NCBI RefSeq assembly: GCF_000430625.1 | Contig: NZ_AUMJ01000017.1 | Location: 38,400 to 102,399, forward strand | Source: Aneurinibacillus terranovensis DSM 18919 | Lineage (GTDB): Bacteria > Bacillota > Bacilli > Aneurinibacillales > Aneurinibacillaceae | Length of the DNA stretch: 64,000 nucleotides | Direction of reading: 5' to 3' | Notes under the pieces: generated by a model | The model's database searches: none | What the model was told of the DNA's origin: nothing | Seen by the model: the letters and a program-made list of their open reading frames with translations, nothing else | Shown here: positions 34,622 through 42,753 of the stretch, one piece after another | Numbering within the stretch: the stretch's first letter is position 1 | Layout: each line of letters opens with the position of its first letter | Program-made: the position numbers and the translations under genes

Positions 34622-35227
34622 TTAAATTTTTTTATTGGCTGCTTCGATTACGATAAAAATATTTTTAAAATATTGTTCAATACGAATTACTTTAAATCCG
34701 GCCCTTTTCACTTGTTCAAGACTATCGCGGTTTAAATGGCAGCCATCACACAATTGCTTCCATATCGGGGTTAACCAGTCCTGCAGTCGACCCAGGAATG
34801 GATCACTCAATCTTACATGTTCAAAAAACAGTACAGTTCCATCTGATTTGCAGACCCGCCGGATTTCCGCTAATGCTTTTGAAGGATTTGGGATTGTACA
34901 TAGAACTAGCGTACCTACGACAGTATCAAACGTATTATCCGGAAAAGGAAGAGCCTCCGCTCCGGCTAAAATAACTTCAATAGGGATTCGAACAGTTTTT
35001 GCTTTCTCTAAAGACTGTTCTCTCATTAAAGGCTCCGGTTCAATTGCGACAACCTTTTCGGCTTGTTCATAATAAGGAAAGTTAAATCCTGTTCCTGATC
35101 CAATTTCCAACACCTTCCCGGACGCTTTACGTATGAGATTTTTTCGAATGTCCCGTAGGCCTCTACGTTCTAACGGCTCCATTAGTGTATCGTAAAGTCG
35201 AGGAAACCATTTTCCCATCATTTTCAC
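34622..35227 (-). CDS. Class I SAM-dependent methyltransferase (UbiE-like)
   Basis: 201 residues, Methyltransf_11-type Rossmann fold: motif I VLEIGSGTGFNFPYY, motif II VVAIEPEPLM, motif III region AEALPFPDNTFDTVVGTLVLCTI and FEHVRLSD. It resembles YrhH/phosphatidylethanolamine N-methyltransferase-like proteins common in Bacillales, but the substrate cannot be told. Single gene, bounded by terminators and divergent promoters, so no operon context. The first ATG of the frame (MKMMGKW) is used. Confidence 0.85.
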   Translation of the reverse strand: MKMMGKWFPRLYDTLMEPLERRGLRDIRKNLIRKASGKVLEIGSGTGFNFPYYEQAEKVVAIEPEPLMREQSLEKAKTVRIPIEVILAGAEALPFPDNTFDTVVGTLVLCTIPNPSKALAEIRRVCKSDGTVLFFEHVRLSDPFLGRLQDWLTPIWKQLCDGCHLNRDSLEQVKRAGFKVIRIEQYFKNIFIVIEAANKKI

Positions 35228-35507
35228 TCCACATTCATTTTTCCCGATATATTTTTTCTGCCATTACTGCAGCCAAGAAGGTAACAAGCCTAGAACTCTC
35301 CTTTCCGTACTGGGAAGGGTCATGAAACATCTTTTTCATATACCGTCATTTTAAGATGAGACAAAGAGTAAGGATAACACCTAATGTCTTTTTCATAAAG
35401 AATGGCTCCTCTTTTTTCCTATGTTTCCAAATCCAAAGAAAAGCTATTCGGGAGCATTATGAAAAGCAGCAGTATCTCCTAATTATTTTACTTATTACTT
35501 TCCACTT
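35228..35507. other. Gene-free stretch upstream of the methyltransferase
   Basis: No gene supported. It holds the presumed promoter of the methyltransferase and short imperfect hairpins near 35290-35350. Confidence 0.4.
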
Positions 35508-35542
35508 AAAAAGCCCCTTTTGCGGAAACAAAGGGGCTTTTT
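35508..35542 (-). terminator. Terminator of the molybdoenzyme operon
   Basis: AAAAGCCCCTTT and AAAGGGGCTTTT pair perfectly around an 11-base loop with TTTTT on the complement strand. It lies 23 bases past the operon's last stop. Confidence 0.85.
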
Positions 35543-35564
35543 GCTACATTCCAGTATTCTCTTT

Positions 35565-38500
35565 TTACAAAGTACTCCCTGATTTTTTGACATCCACATA
35601 TAAATCAAATTGAGCCGGGGAGCCACCGATGATATCAGCATAGCACGCATTTGAAATAGAAGGATCAAGAGCCAGCAGGTTGTTAACAGAGAAGCCTTCC
35701 CCTCTTCCTTTGGCAAATCCGAGCTCTTCATGCTGCGGCTTATTTAAATCAAAAGGCGTCCATTGATACGGCTGTGGCGGACGTGTGATTTTACCATTAA
35801 TTATATACGAGCTTGCGCCATACTGGGTGTGTCCATAGTTGAAGGCCGCCCCAACAGTACCCGGTTTAATCATTTCTGTCACGAGCACTTCCCCTTCTAC
35901 TTTGTAGTTAGGCGCTTGAATCGTTATCCTGTCACCTGTTTTTAGCCCTCTTCGCACAGCATCACGCGAATTCATCCAGAGGTAGTTTTCATTGCGTATT
36001 TCACGGAGCCAGGCATTGGACATATTTCGGTGCGTTCCCAGGTTACGGGATTTCCAGTTAATCATCTTAAGCGGAAATGTTTCCTTCATCGGGACTCCCT
36101 TATAGTCTACAGGTGCTGTAACGTCCGGAAGCCCATCAAAGAACTCCCCGTTCGCTGAATTTTTCATGCCGGCTACCTTATTTGCATAAAACTTAACCTG
36201 GTGCCCCCATTGATGTGTAAGATAATCACCGGTATATGCCTTATCAGAAGCTTCAAATCGGCCGCCGCGATTCATCACGAATACCACTTTGCGCCATTCT
36301 TCCGGCTTGACTGCTTTTTTCCATTCATCAATAACAAAGTATTTGCCAAGCGCATTTTTTCTTGCCTTTTCAAAAAGAGTCATCTCTTCCCGGGAAGCAT
36401 CGGGAACGGGCTTTCCGTCAAATGCAATATTGGCAATGCGCTTCAGATAGAAATCTTCCGCTCGATGCAGGGAACCGCCGCCCACAAATGCTTTATCGCC
36501 CACACCAGGCCAATTCATTCGTTTGGCAATTTCAATATACACATCATCGATAGATTTAGCATCCGGGACAACGCGTGTTACCGGTTGTCCGACTGTGCTT
36601 ACCTTCCACGGCAGATTCTCAAAAAGCCCTTCCCGGCCAAAGCGTTCCAGGTAGGATAAATCCGGAAGCACATAATCTGCGACTGCCGCGGTCTCACCCA
36701 TGACAATGTCAGATACAACAAGAAGCGGAACGACCTTTTGGTCCTTTAACAGGCTTTCCTGAAGTTTTCCATTCGGGAAAGATAGCACAGGAGAGACCCG
36801 GCTGATAAACATCGCTTTAATCGGATAAGGATAGCCTTCTGCGGCACTCGGCAGTACATCATACGAAGCGGCACCGGCAGCAGGATACCAACGGCGTTTG
36901 GCAGGATAACCATCCTTTTTGAAATAGCTGCTCTTTTCGTATACCGATTTGTTTCGATCAATCGGAATGCCCCACGCTTTATTCGCTTTCGGCACGGATT
37001 GCAAATTGTAACGGCCGTCAAATTCTTTATACGCAGCTCCTCCCGTTAACGAGCCGCCTTTCCAATCAGCATTGCCAATCAAGTGGTTAAGCATATTAAT
37101 GGCACGCACCGCTTGAAATCCGTTTGCATGCATAGCCGGCCCACGGTATGCCATAATGCTTGCTTTTTTTCCGTGCGAAGTGAATTCTCCGGCAAGCTCT
37201 GCAATTTGTTTTACGGGAACTGTGGATAGCTGCGAATACTGCTCCAGCGTTTTTCCCATTACACGCTTTTTAAACATCGTGAACACGGTTTGCACATGCT
37301 TACCTGCGACCATTCCTTCGAATTCCAGATCACCGACCATTGCTTTCTCAGACGGCTGGGCCGTACCGCTAACCATGACGACCGGTGCTTCCTCGTCTCC
37401 TAACCCCGCATCTTTCACTGTTAAGAGCGGTTTGCCCGGTGCATCTAAATTCACAAGGTACGTCGCATCGCTCCATGTCGGCTCTTTTGCCTGTTTGGCT
37501 GCGTTCATATTTGGCAGACGAAGATATTTCTCGTCATATCGCTTGTTTTCAATGATCCACCTGGCCATACCGAGTGCAAGCGCAGCATCCTGCCCTGGTT
37601 CAATCGGAATCCACATTGTCGCCTTTTCTGATGTTTTACTCATGCGCGGTTCAATTACCGCCATCTTCATGCCACGGGCGAGCGCATTCGTAATTTTAGG
37701 CGCAAGATACGTCGGAGACTTACTGGAAACCAGCGGGTCGGTACCCCACACAATCAGAAATTCAGTATTTTCAATATCAGATGCAAGACGTTTTTTAACC
37801 TTTTTGCCAACCACTTCATAGGACTGAGCATTCCCTACACCGGATGAAGCCCCGCAAACAGAACTATGGTCAAAAAAGTTTACGGTACCTGCCTGGCTGT
37901 TAAAAAAACGTGTCGCAAAATCTCTGCGATCTCCGCCAAAACCTACAATCTGATTCGCCTTTGGACCCGCATCAGGATGGTGCGTATCAATGAGCACATC
38001 CCGGTACTTTTTATCAAATTCAGCAAACTCCATTTGCTTATCCTGTACCTTTTTCCAGTCAGCCATTACCGTCTCCTTTGGCACGTATGCCCAAATGGAT
38101 TGTAAGCCAGGGGTTCCCAGCTCTTTATTTCCTTCAATAATATCCTTAAAAACCTGTTCCCATGTTATGCTTTCCCAGCGGCCGCTGCCCCGCGAGCCCA
38201 CTCTGCGAAGCGGAGTCCTGATTCGATACTGATCATATGCGGTTTGAATACCTGCCTGTCCTTTCAGGCAGGTGCGTCCTCCGCGGAAACCGCGCCCTTC
38301 TACTGCCATTTGCGCCGTAGTGAGCCCTGTGATGACTTTAGAGGGAGAAGTAAGATAAGACTGCTGCCCATATGGAATCGTATTGAGCGGACTGTACGAA
38401 TTTCCCGCCATTTTACGAACAATGGAGCTATATGGCGCATTCGGATCGCCTGGTACCATTAGCGCACGGACTGTACAGCTGGAATTACACTGCTGGCATA

Positions 38501-38687
38501 CGGTGTGGATTACATTTGTTGCGTCATATTCCTGGTCATCACCGCCAATTCCATGCGGCGTATCTTCCCACGTATCCGTCATTAACTGGCGGAAAGGACC
38601 GAAAAAAGAAGGAACGACAAGGCCAATTCCGACAAGAGCTGAAGCTTTTTTAATAAAATCACGCCGTGACATATTTTTTTCACTCAT
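35565..38687 (-). CDS. Tat-exported Mo-bisMGD oxidoreductase, SrdA/TtrA-like catalytic subunit
   Basis: 1040 residues, DMSO-reductase superfamily. A twin-arginine signal (SRRDFIKK, Arg 8-9) is followed by the [4Fe-4S] motif Cys 64, 67, 71 and 140 (CQQCNSSC and RTCLKG). The presumed Mo ligand is Cys 278 (SSVCGASSG), as in nitrate, tetrathionate and related reductases. Large size and the C-terminal GDRITIQAPNYKVEGEV dinucleotide-binding part are kept. ATG 38687 overlaps the NrfD stop (ATGAGTGA), so they are coupled. Operon order FeS, anchor, catalytic matches the described selenate reductase srdBCA; the ttr family is the other close model. The acceptor (selenate, tetrathionate, thiosulfate or other) is not readable. 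Confidence 0.88.
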   Translation of the reverse strand: MSEKNMSRRDFIKKASALVGIGLVVPSFFGPFRQLMTDTWEDTPHGIGGDDQEYDATNVIHTVCQQCNSSCTVRALMVPGDPNAPYSSIVRKMAGNSYSPLNTIPYGQQSYLTSPSKVITGLTTAQMAVEGRGFRGGRTCLKGQAGIQTAYDQYRIRTPLRRVGSRGSGRWESITWEQVFKDIIEGNKELGTPGLQSIWAYVPKETVMADWKKVQDKQMEFAEFDKKYRDVLIDTHHPDAGPKANQIVGFGGDRRDFATRFFNSQAGTVNFFDHSSVCGASSGVGNAQSYEVVGKKVKKRLASDIENTEFLIVWGTDPLVSSKSPTYLAPKITNALARGMKMAVIEPRMSKTSEKATMWIPIEPGQDAALALGMARWIIENKRYDEKYLRLPNMNAAKQAKEPTWSDATYLVNLDAPGKPLLTVKDAGLGDEEAPVVMVSGTAQPSEKAMVGDLEFEGMVAGKHVQTVFTMFKKRVMGKTLEQYSQLSTVPVKQIAELAGEFTSHGKKASIMAYRGPAMHANGFQAVRAINMLNHLIGNADWKGGSLTGGAAYKEFDGRYNLQSVPKANKAWGIPIDRNKSVYEKSSYFKKDGYPAKRRWYPAAGAASYDVLPSAAEGYPYPIKAMFISRVSPVLSFPNGKLQESLLKDQKVVPLLVVSDIVMGETAAVADYVLPDLSYLERFGREGLFENLPWKVSTVGQPVTRVVPDAKSIDDVYIEIAKRMNWPGVGDKAFVGGGSLHRAEDFYLKRIANIAFDGKPVPDASREEMTLFEKARKNALGKYFVIDEWKKAVKPEEWRKVVFVMNRGGRFEASDKAYTGDYLTHQWGHQVKFYANKVAGMKNSANGEFFDGLPDVTAPVDYKGVPMKETFPLKMINWKSRNLGTHRNMSNAWLREIRNENYLWMNSRDAVRRGLKTGDRITIQAPNYKVEGEVLVTEMIKPGTVGAAFNYGHTQYGASSYIINGKITRPPQPYQWTPFDLNKPQHEELGFAKGRGEGFSVNNLLALDPSISNACYADIIGGSPAQFDLYVDVKKSGSTL

Positions 38688-39963
38688 GATGCATACCCCC
38701 ATCTTCCGTATCATACTGGTCTATCGGAAGAATTTTTTCACCCAGCGTATATAAGATTAAGCACATAGCAATCAATCCAAAACTTGTCACCCATTCTGAT
38801 ATTGTCGGGAAATATTCACCGGCCGGAAGTCCATTTAATACAGGCACGATAAAAATAGGAAGAACCATATCGAAGCGCACACCCACTACGCCTATAATTG
38901 TCATAACAGAGGCAGCCAATATCCAGGAAACAGATTGCCTTGTCTTTTTGTAAAAGAGAATGGCGAGCGGAAAAATCATGGCAAGCCCCATCTGGAAAAT
39001 CCAGAATGTCCACCAGTGAGAGCTGCCGGCAAGTACATGGACAGTGTCCATCTCTTCGCTTTTTAACCCGTACCAGCCAATTAAAAATTCGTACCATTCA
39101 AGCGCTAATTCAATCGCAAGAAACATGGAGAGCAGAGAACCAAGCGAATGAACCATTTTTTCATCGTTTTTGCGCTTCACGGCTTTATTTTTTATCACAT
39201 AAATAGCGATAGAAAGCGCCGTTCCCGATACAAGAGCAGAAAGGATAAAGACGATCGGGAAAATGCCTGTGTTAAGAAACGGACGGGCTTTTACTACAGC
39301 GAAGATCGAGCCTGTTCCTCCGTGAACCCCGAATACAGCCAATGGAATACCTAGAATACCAAGTACCTGCAACCGTTTTCTATCTTTGAACAGCGCCCCT
39401 TCAGAAATATCTTTGTAGCCAAAGGTTAAGAGACGGTAGAACTTCGCCAATTTACCCGGACTGATTGAACCTTTTACGAGATCCGAACGCATGGAAAAAT
39501 AAAGTTCAGTTACAAGCAGCAGAATGTATAAAATATAGAAATGAATTTCCCAGGCCATTGTACTTGTTACATTCCAGTAAATAATGGCGTTAAATACATG
39601 GTCAATGCGGCCAATATCCAGAGAAATAAACGCAATCGCTGTAATCATGCACACAATCGCTGAAAGAAGTGCCGATCTGCCAATTCGCTCATACTGGTGC
39701 ATTCCGAATCCATAGATTAACGTTGATAGAAGGAAAGACCCTGCGCTCATTCCAATGAAGTAAATATAGAACGCTACCCAGGCTCCCCATGGGACAACAT
39801 TGGTCAGATTCGTAGACGTCATACCTTCCAGAAAATATCCTTTAATAATTGATACGATACCAACAGCAAATACAATGAGTAAGGCGGTCCACCAGATTTT
39901 TTCCATCCTTTGGGCTCGAAGCGGGGACATCCCCGAGTTTTGTTCCAAACCATGCAGTTTCAT
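38680..39963 (-). CDS. NrfD/PsrC-type quinol-oxidising membrane subunit
   Basis: 427 residues with about ten membrane segments, NrfD family, which oxidises menaquinol and passes electrons to the FeS subunit without haem. Seen: NVVPWGAWVAFYIYFIGMSAGSF, a helix with SLDIGRIDHVF, and GSSHWWTFWIFQMGLA. It ends in MHHE followed by TGA overlapping the catalytic-subunit start. In srd and ttr operons this subunit (SrdC/TtrC) anchors the complex on the outer face of the membrane. Start ATG 39963 with GGGAGTG upstream. Confidence 0.88.
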   Translation of the reverse strand: MKLHGLEQNSGMSPLRAQRMEKIWWTALLIVFAVGIVSIIKGYFLEGMTSTNLTNVVPWGAWVAFYIYFIGMSAGSFLLSTLIYGFGMHQYERIGRSALLSAIVCMITAIAFISLDIGRIDHVFNAIIYWNVTSTMAWEIHFYILYILLLVTELYFSMRSDLVKGSISPGKLAKFYRLLTFGYKDISEGALFKDRKRLQVLGILGIPLAVFGVHGGTGSIFAVVKARPFLNTGIFPIVFILSALVSGTALSIAIYVIKNKAVKRKNDEKMVHSLGSLLSMFLAIELALEWYEFLIGWYGLKSEEMDTVHVLAGSSHWWTFWIFQMGLAMIFPLAILFYKKTRQSVSWILAASVMTIIGVVGVRFDMVLPIFIVPVLNGLPAGEYFPTISEWVTSFGLIAMCLILYTLGEKILPIDQYDTEDGGMHHE

Positions 39964-39998
39964 CTATTTCTCACTCCCTCTTCCGAGATAACACGCCG

Positions 39999-40901
39999 TT
40001 AACGCAAATAAATTACACGCGGTTCTGTTCCCATTTCTTCTTTTAAACGGAAAGCACGCGGGCTGGCCGCAAGCTTGGAAACGACACTGTTCGGGTCATT
40101 TAAATCTCCAAAATAACGTGCATCCCCGATACAGGTTTCCACACATGCCGGTTCTTCCCCACGCTCCAGGCGATGCATGCAGAACGTGCATTTGCGGACA
40201 GTATCAATCGGAACGTCCCCTTTTTTACGAGGTCCGCGATTTTTCCCATAATCGGCTCCCTGAACCTCGTCATAGCCCATCATTTCCTGTTCGTAGCTCA
40301 AACCAAAATCATAAGAGCGCGCACCATACGGGCAGGCCACTTGGCAGTACCGGCAGCCAATGCATCGGTCACCATCGATAGCTACAATGCCGTTATCAAG
40401 CTTATAGGAAGCACGGACAGGACAAACCTGAACACAGGGAGGCTTGTCACACTGCATGCATGGCCGTGGAATATTTATGTTTTTCACATTTGGAAACGTT
40501 CCTGTTGTTTCTTCAATCACTACGTTATAAGAGACACCCGGCGGCGTCCGATTCTCAGCCTTGCATGAAACGGTACACGTATCACAGCCTACGCACTTGG
40601 CAAGGTCAATCACCATCGCCCATTTCTTGCCTCCAAAAGCATTGTTCTTACGATCTTGTTCCTGGTTGCGTCTTTTTTCTTCTTCCGCAAGCTGTGTAAA
40701 TTCAACTCCAAACTCTTTTTTGACATGGTCTTTGTATAATTCATGATAGTGTGCACTCGTCATTAATCCTTTTGATACCTTTTGGGCGTCTTTTGCCATT
40801 AAAATCCCCAGGTTCGTGCCAAAGTCCACTTTATCTAAAATTTCACGCGCATCCGGAAGAGTCGCGTTAATAAGCTGGTTCCATACATTATCGATTTTCA
40901 T
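39999..40901 (-). CDS. Ferredoxin-like 4Fe-4S electron-transfer subunit (SrdB/TtrB type)
   Basis: 300 residues. An N-terminal helical extension (~1-95) without Cys is followed by four Cys clusters typical of DmsB/NrfC proteins: CVGCDTCTVSCK, CMQCDKPPCVQVCP, CIGCRYCQVACP and CTFCMHRLERGEEPACVETC. It carries electrons between the NrfD anchor and the Mo subunit. No Tat or Sec signal is visible; it may be co-exported with the Tat-bearing catalytic subunit. It lies 28 bp after tatA and 35 bp before the anchor gene. Confidence 0.9.
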   Translation of the reverse strand: MKIDNVWNQLINATLPDAREILDKVDFGTNLGILMAKDAQKVSKGLMTSAHYHELYKDHVKKEFGVEFTQLAEEEKRRNQEQDRKNNAFGGKKWAMVIDLAKCVGCDTCTVSCKAENRTPPGVSYNVVIEETTGTFPNVKNINIPRPCMQCDKPPCVQVCPVRASYKLDNGIVAIDGDRCIGCRYCQVACPYGARSYDFGLSYEQEMMGYDEVQGADYGKNRGPRKKGDVPIDTVRKCTFCMHRLERGEEPACVETCIGDARYFGDLNDPNSVVSKLAASPRAFRLKEEMGTEPRVIYLR

Positions 40902-40928
40902 GAAGTTTCACCTCTTTATACATCTCGT

Positions 40929-41129
40929 CTATTTGGTTAATTTTTTCGCTTCTTCGCTAATCTCTTTAAGTTCAGGAGTATCCTCCATCAACTCACGTGT
41001 CCCTTTTTTAAACTCTTTTAACGTCTGTCCGAAAGCTCTTCCAACCTGTGGAAGCTTGCTTGGTCCAAAGACAATTAACGCAATGATTAAAATCATAATG
41101 AGACCTGGAACACCAATATTCTGCAGCAT
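40929..41129 (-). CDS. tatA: TatA protein encoded in the Mo-reductase operon
   Basis: 66 residues. A short N-terminal membrane helix ([16 protein letters not shown]) precedes [22 protein letters not shown], the TatA/E signature (FG-x-KLP) and amphipathic helix, then an acidic tail. It is the pore component of the twin-arginine export pathway. It is the first gene downstream of the sigma-54 promoter and is followed by the Tat substrate's operon, so this copy is probably dedicated to exporting the SrdA-like enzyme. No tatC is in the window, so it relies on TatC from elsewhere. A paralogue is at 59720. Confidence 0.92.
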   Translation of the reverse strand: MLQNIGVPGLIMILIIALIVFGPSKLPQVGRAFGQTLKEFKKGTRELMEDTPELKEISEEAKKLTK

Positions 41130-41172
41130 TTCTCTACACTTCCTTTGTGTTTTTTTTCACATATATATCCCT

Positions 41173-41189
41173 AGCAATAACCGTGCCAA
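41173..41189 (-). promoter_or_regulatory. Sigma-54 promoter of the tatA-srdBCA-like operon
   Basis: The complement strand reads TTGGCACGGTTATTGCT, matching the -24 TGGCAC and -12 TTGC(A/T) consensus with the correct 5-base spacer. It lies 44 bases upstream of the tatA start. The activator gene needed for such a promoter is the adjacent sigma-54 response regulator. A candidate upstream activator palindrome GAAAGGCATGCTTTC lies at about 41220-41234. Confidence 0.85.
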
Positions 41190-41313
41190 GTTTAGTGAAT
41201 AGGTCATCAGATCAATAAAGAAAGGCATGCTTTCATTTTCTTAGATCTGCCTGTATCTGACTTTTTGGCAGAGTAGGACAAAATATAAATAAAAACCTTT
41301 GACAAAATGGCAT

Positions 41314-41353
41314 AAAAAAGAGAGGGTGGTTTGTCTGCCATCCTCTCTTTTTT
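41314..41353. terminator. Bidirectional terminator after the regulator gene
   Basis: AAAAAAGAGAGG-g-TGG and CCA-t-CCTCTCTTTTTT arms, with A/T tracts on both sides. It separates the sensor operon from the sigma-54 promoter. Confidence 0.85.
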
Positions 41354-41358
41354 AATCC

Positions 41359-42753
41359 TTATTGTTTTAATTCATATTCTTCAATTTTTCGGTATAAATT
41401 TCTCACACTAATGCCTAATTGCTCCGCTGCCCGTGTCTTATTCCAGTTCACCATATGCAGCACACGTTCAATATGATGCTTCTCCATTTCTTTAAGAGAG
41501 TAGGAAGATTCCTGGCCGCTTTCATCCAATCTTATTTCTCTGACCTGTACTATCTCCGGTGCCTGACTGCTAACATCCCACCTTACTTTCCCCAGAAATA
41601 AATCCTTTACATGAATCGTGGTTCCCGGAGATAAAATAATCGCCCTTTCAATAATATGGGCAAGCTCCCGTACATTGCCGGGATATTGATAAACCATAAG
41701 AGCCTGCTTTGTTTCCTCCGCTAAAACTTTCGGACCCATATGACGCGTTAATTTTTGCAGGAAGAAATGAGCCAGCGGCAAGATGTCCTGTCTGCGCTCC
41801 CGCAGCGGCGGAATGGTTAGATCTACAACATTTAGCCGATAGTACAAATCCGCACGAAATTCTCCGTCCACTACCTTTTGTTCGATATTAACATTGGTAG
41901 CAGCAATAATTCTAACATTTACCCGCCGCAGTGTATTGCTGCCTACACGGCGGAATTCACCGGACTCAAGAAATCGCAGCAATTTAACCTGAAGAGGATA
42001 AGGCATATCCCCGATTTCATCCATGAAAAGCGTTCCTGTATCTGCAAGCTCTACAAGCCCCTTTTTTTGCGAAACCGCTCCGGTAAAAGCGCCTTTCTCA
42101 TGGCCGAACAGCTCGCTCTCCAGCATCATTTCAGCAATCGCACCCATATTTATCGGGATAAACGGCTGATTTTTCCGCGTGCTGTTTTCAAAAATATAGC
42201 GGGCCATTAAATCTTTACCGGTTCCGCTCTCCCCGGTTAAAAGAATAGGAGAATCGGTTCTCGCGACTCGTTCTGCTGCCAAAATAAGCTCTTTCATAAC
42301 CGCGCTTTCGGCAATGACACTTGTACGTTCCTCTTGAATAGGCGCTTCTTCCATGTTTGAATGGTCCTCCGTCTCCGGCGACTCTGCTTTGTTAAATGCA
42401 TTCTGTATGATGATTTCCAAATCCTTCAAATTATACGGCTTGGTTATATAATCAAAAGCTCCGTATTTCATCGCCTCGATTGCCGTCTCTATTGTGCCGT
42501 GTCCGGTTAGCACAATCACTTCCGCTGAAAAAGGCTTTTGCTTATAAATTTCAAGAAAAGCCATGCCGTCCATATCGGGCATTTTTAAATCAAGCAGAAT
42601 GAGATCGATTGTTTGGCGATTCAGGCATTCCAGTGCTTCAAGGCCATTGCCGGCTTCTTCAACACGGTACCCTTTTCGCGTAAGGCGGGATGAAAGCAAT
42701 TGGCGAAATTTCGGTTCATCATCGACTATAAGGATGTTTCTCTCAGAATGCAT
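41359..42753 (-). CDS. Sigma-54-dependent response regulator (NtrC family)
   Basis: 464 residues. Receiver domain with phosphoacceptor Asp 55 (LILLDLKMPD) and KPYN; AAA+ domain (~140-380) with Walker A GESGTGKD, the sigma-54 contact loop GAFTGA, Walker B LFMDEIGD and an Arg finger region; C-terminal Fis-type helix-turn-helix (TRAAEQLGISVRNLYRKIEEY). It overlaps the kinase gene by 11 bp; ATG 42753 has GGAGGAG six bases upstream, so it is chosen over 42768. The only sigma-54 promoter I see nearby is that of the Mo-reductase operon 170 bp downstream, its obvious target. Confidence 0.93.
   Translation of the reverse strand: MHSERNILIVDDEPKFRQLLSSRLTRKGYRVEEAGNGLEALECLNRQTIDLILLDLKMPDMDGMAFLEIYKQKPFSAEVIVLTGHGTIETAIEAMKYGAFDYITKPYNLKDLEIIIQNAFNKAESPETEDHSNMEEAPIQEERTSVIAESAVMKELILAAERVARTDSPILLTGESGTGKDLMARYIFENSTRKNQPFIPINMGAIAEMMLESELFGHEKGAFTGAVSQKKGLVELADTGTLFMDEIGDMPYPLQVKLLRFLESGEFRRVGSNTLRRVNVRIIAATNVNIEQKVVDGEFRADLYYRLNVVDLTIPPLRERRQDILPLAHFFLQKLTRHMGPKVLAEETKQALMVYQYPGNVRELAHIIERAIILSPGTTIHVKDLFLGKVRWDVSSQAPEIVQVREIRLDESGQESSYSLKEMEKHHIERVLHMVNWNKTRAAEQLGISVRNLYRKIEEYELKQ

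Noticed and set aside
37156..37821. 221-codon open frame on the plus strand within the molybdoenzyme gene
   Set aside because: Antisense of a conserved gene with no start signal.
38940..39354. Plus-strand ORFs inside the NrfD-like gene
   Set aside because: Antisense shadows of a membrane protein gene.
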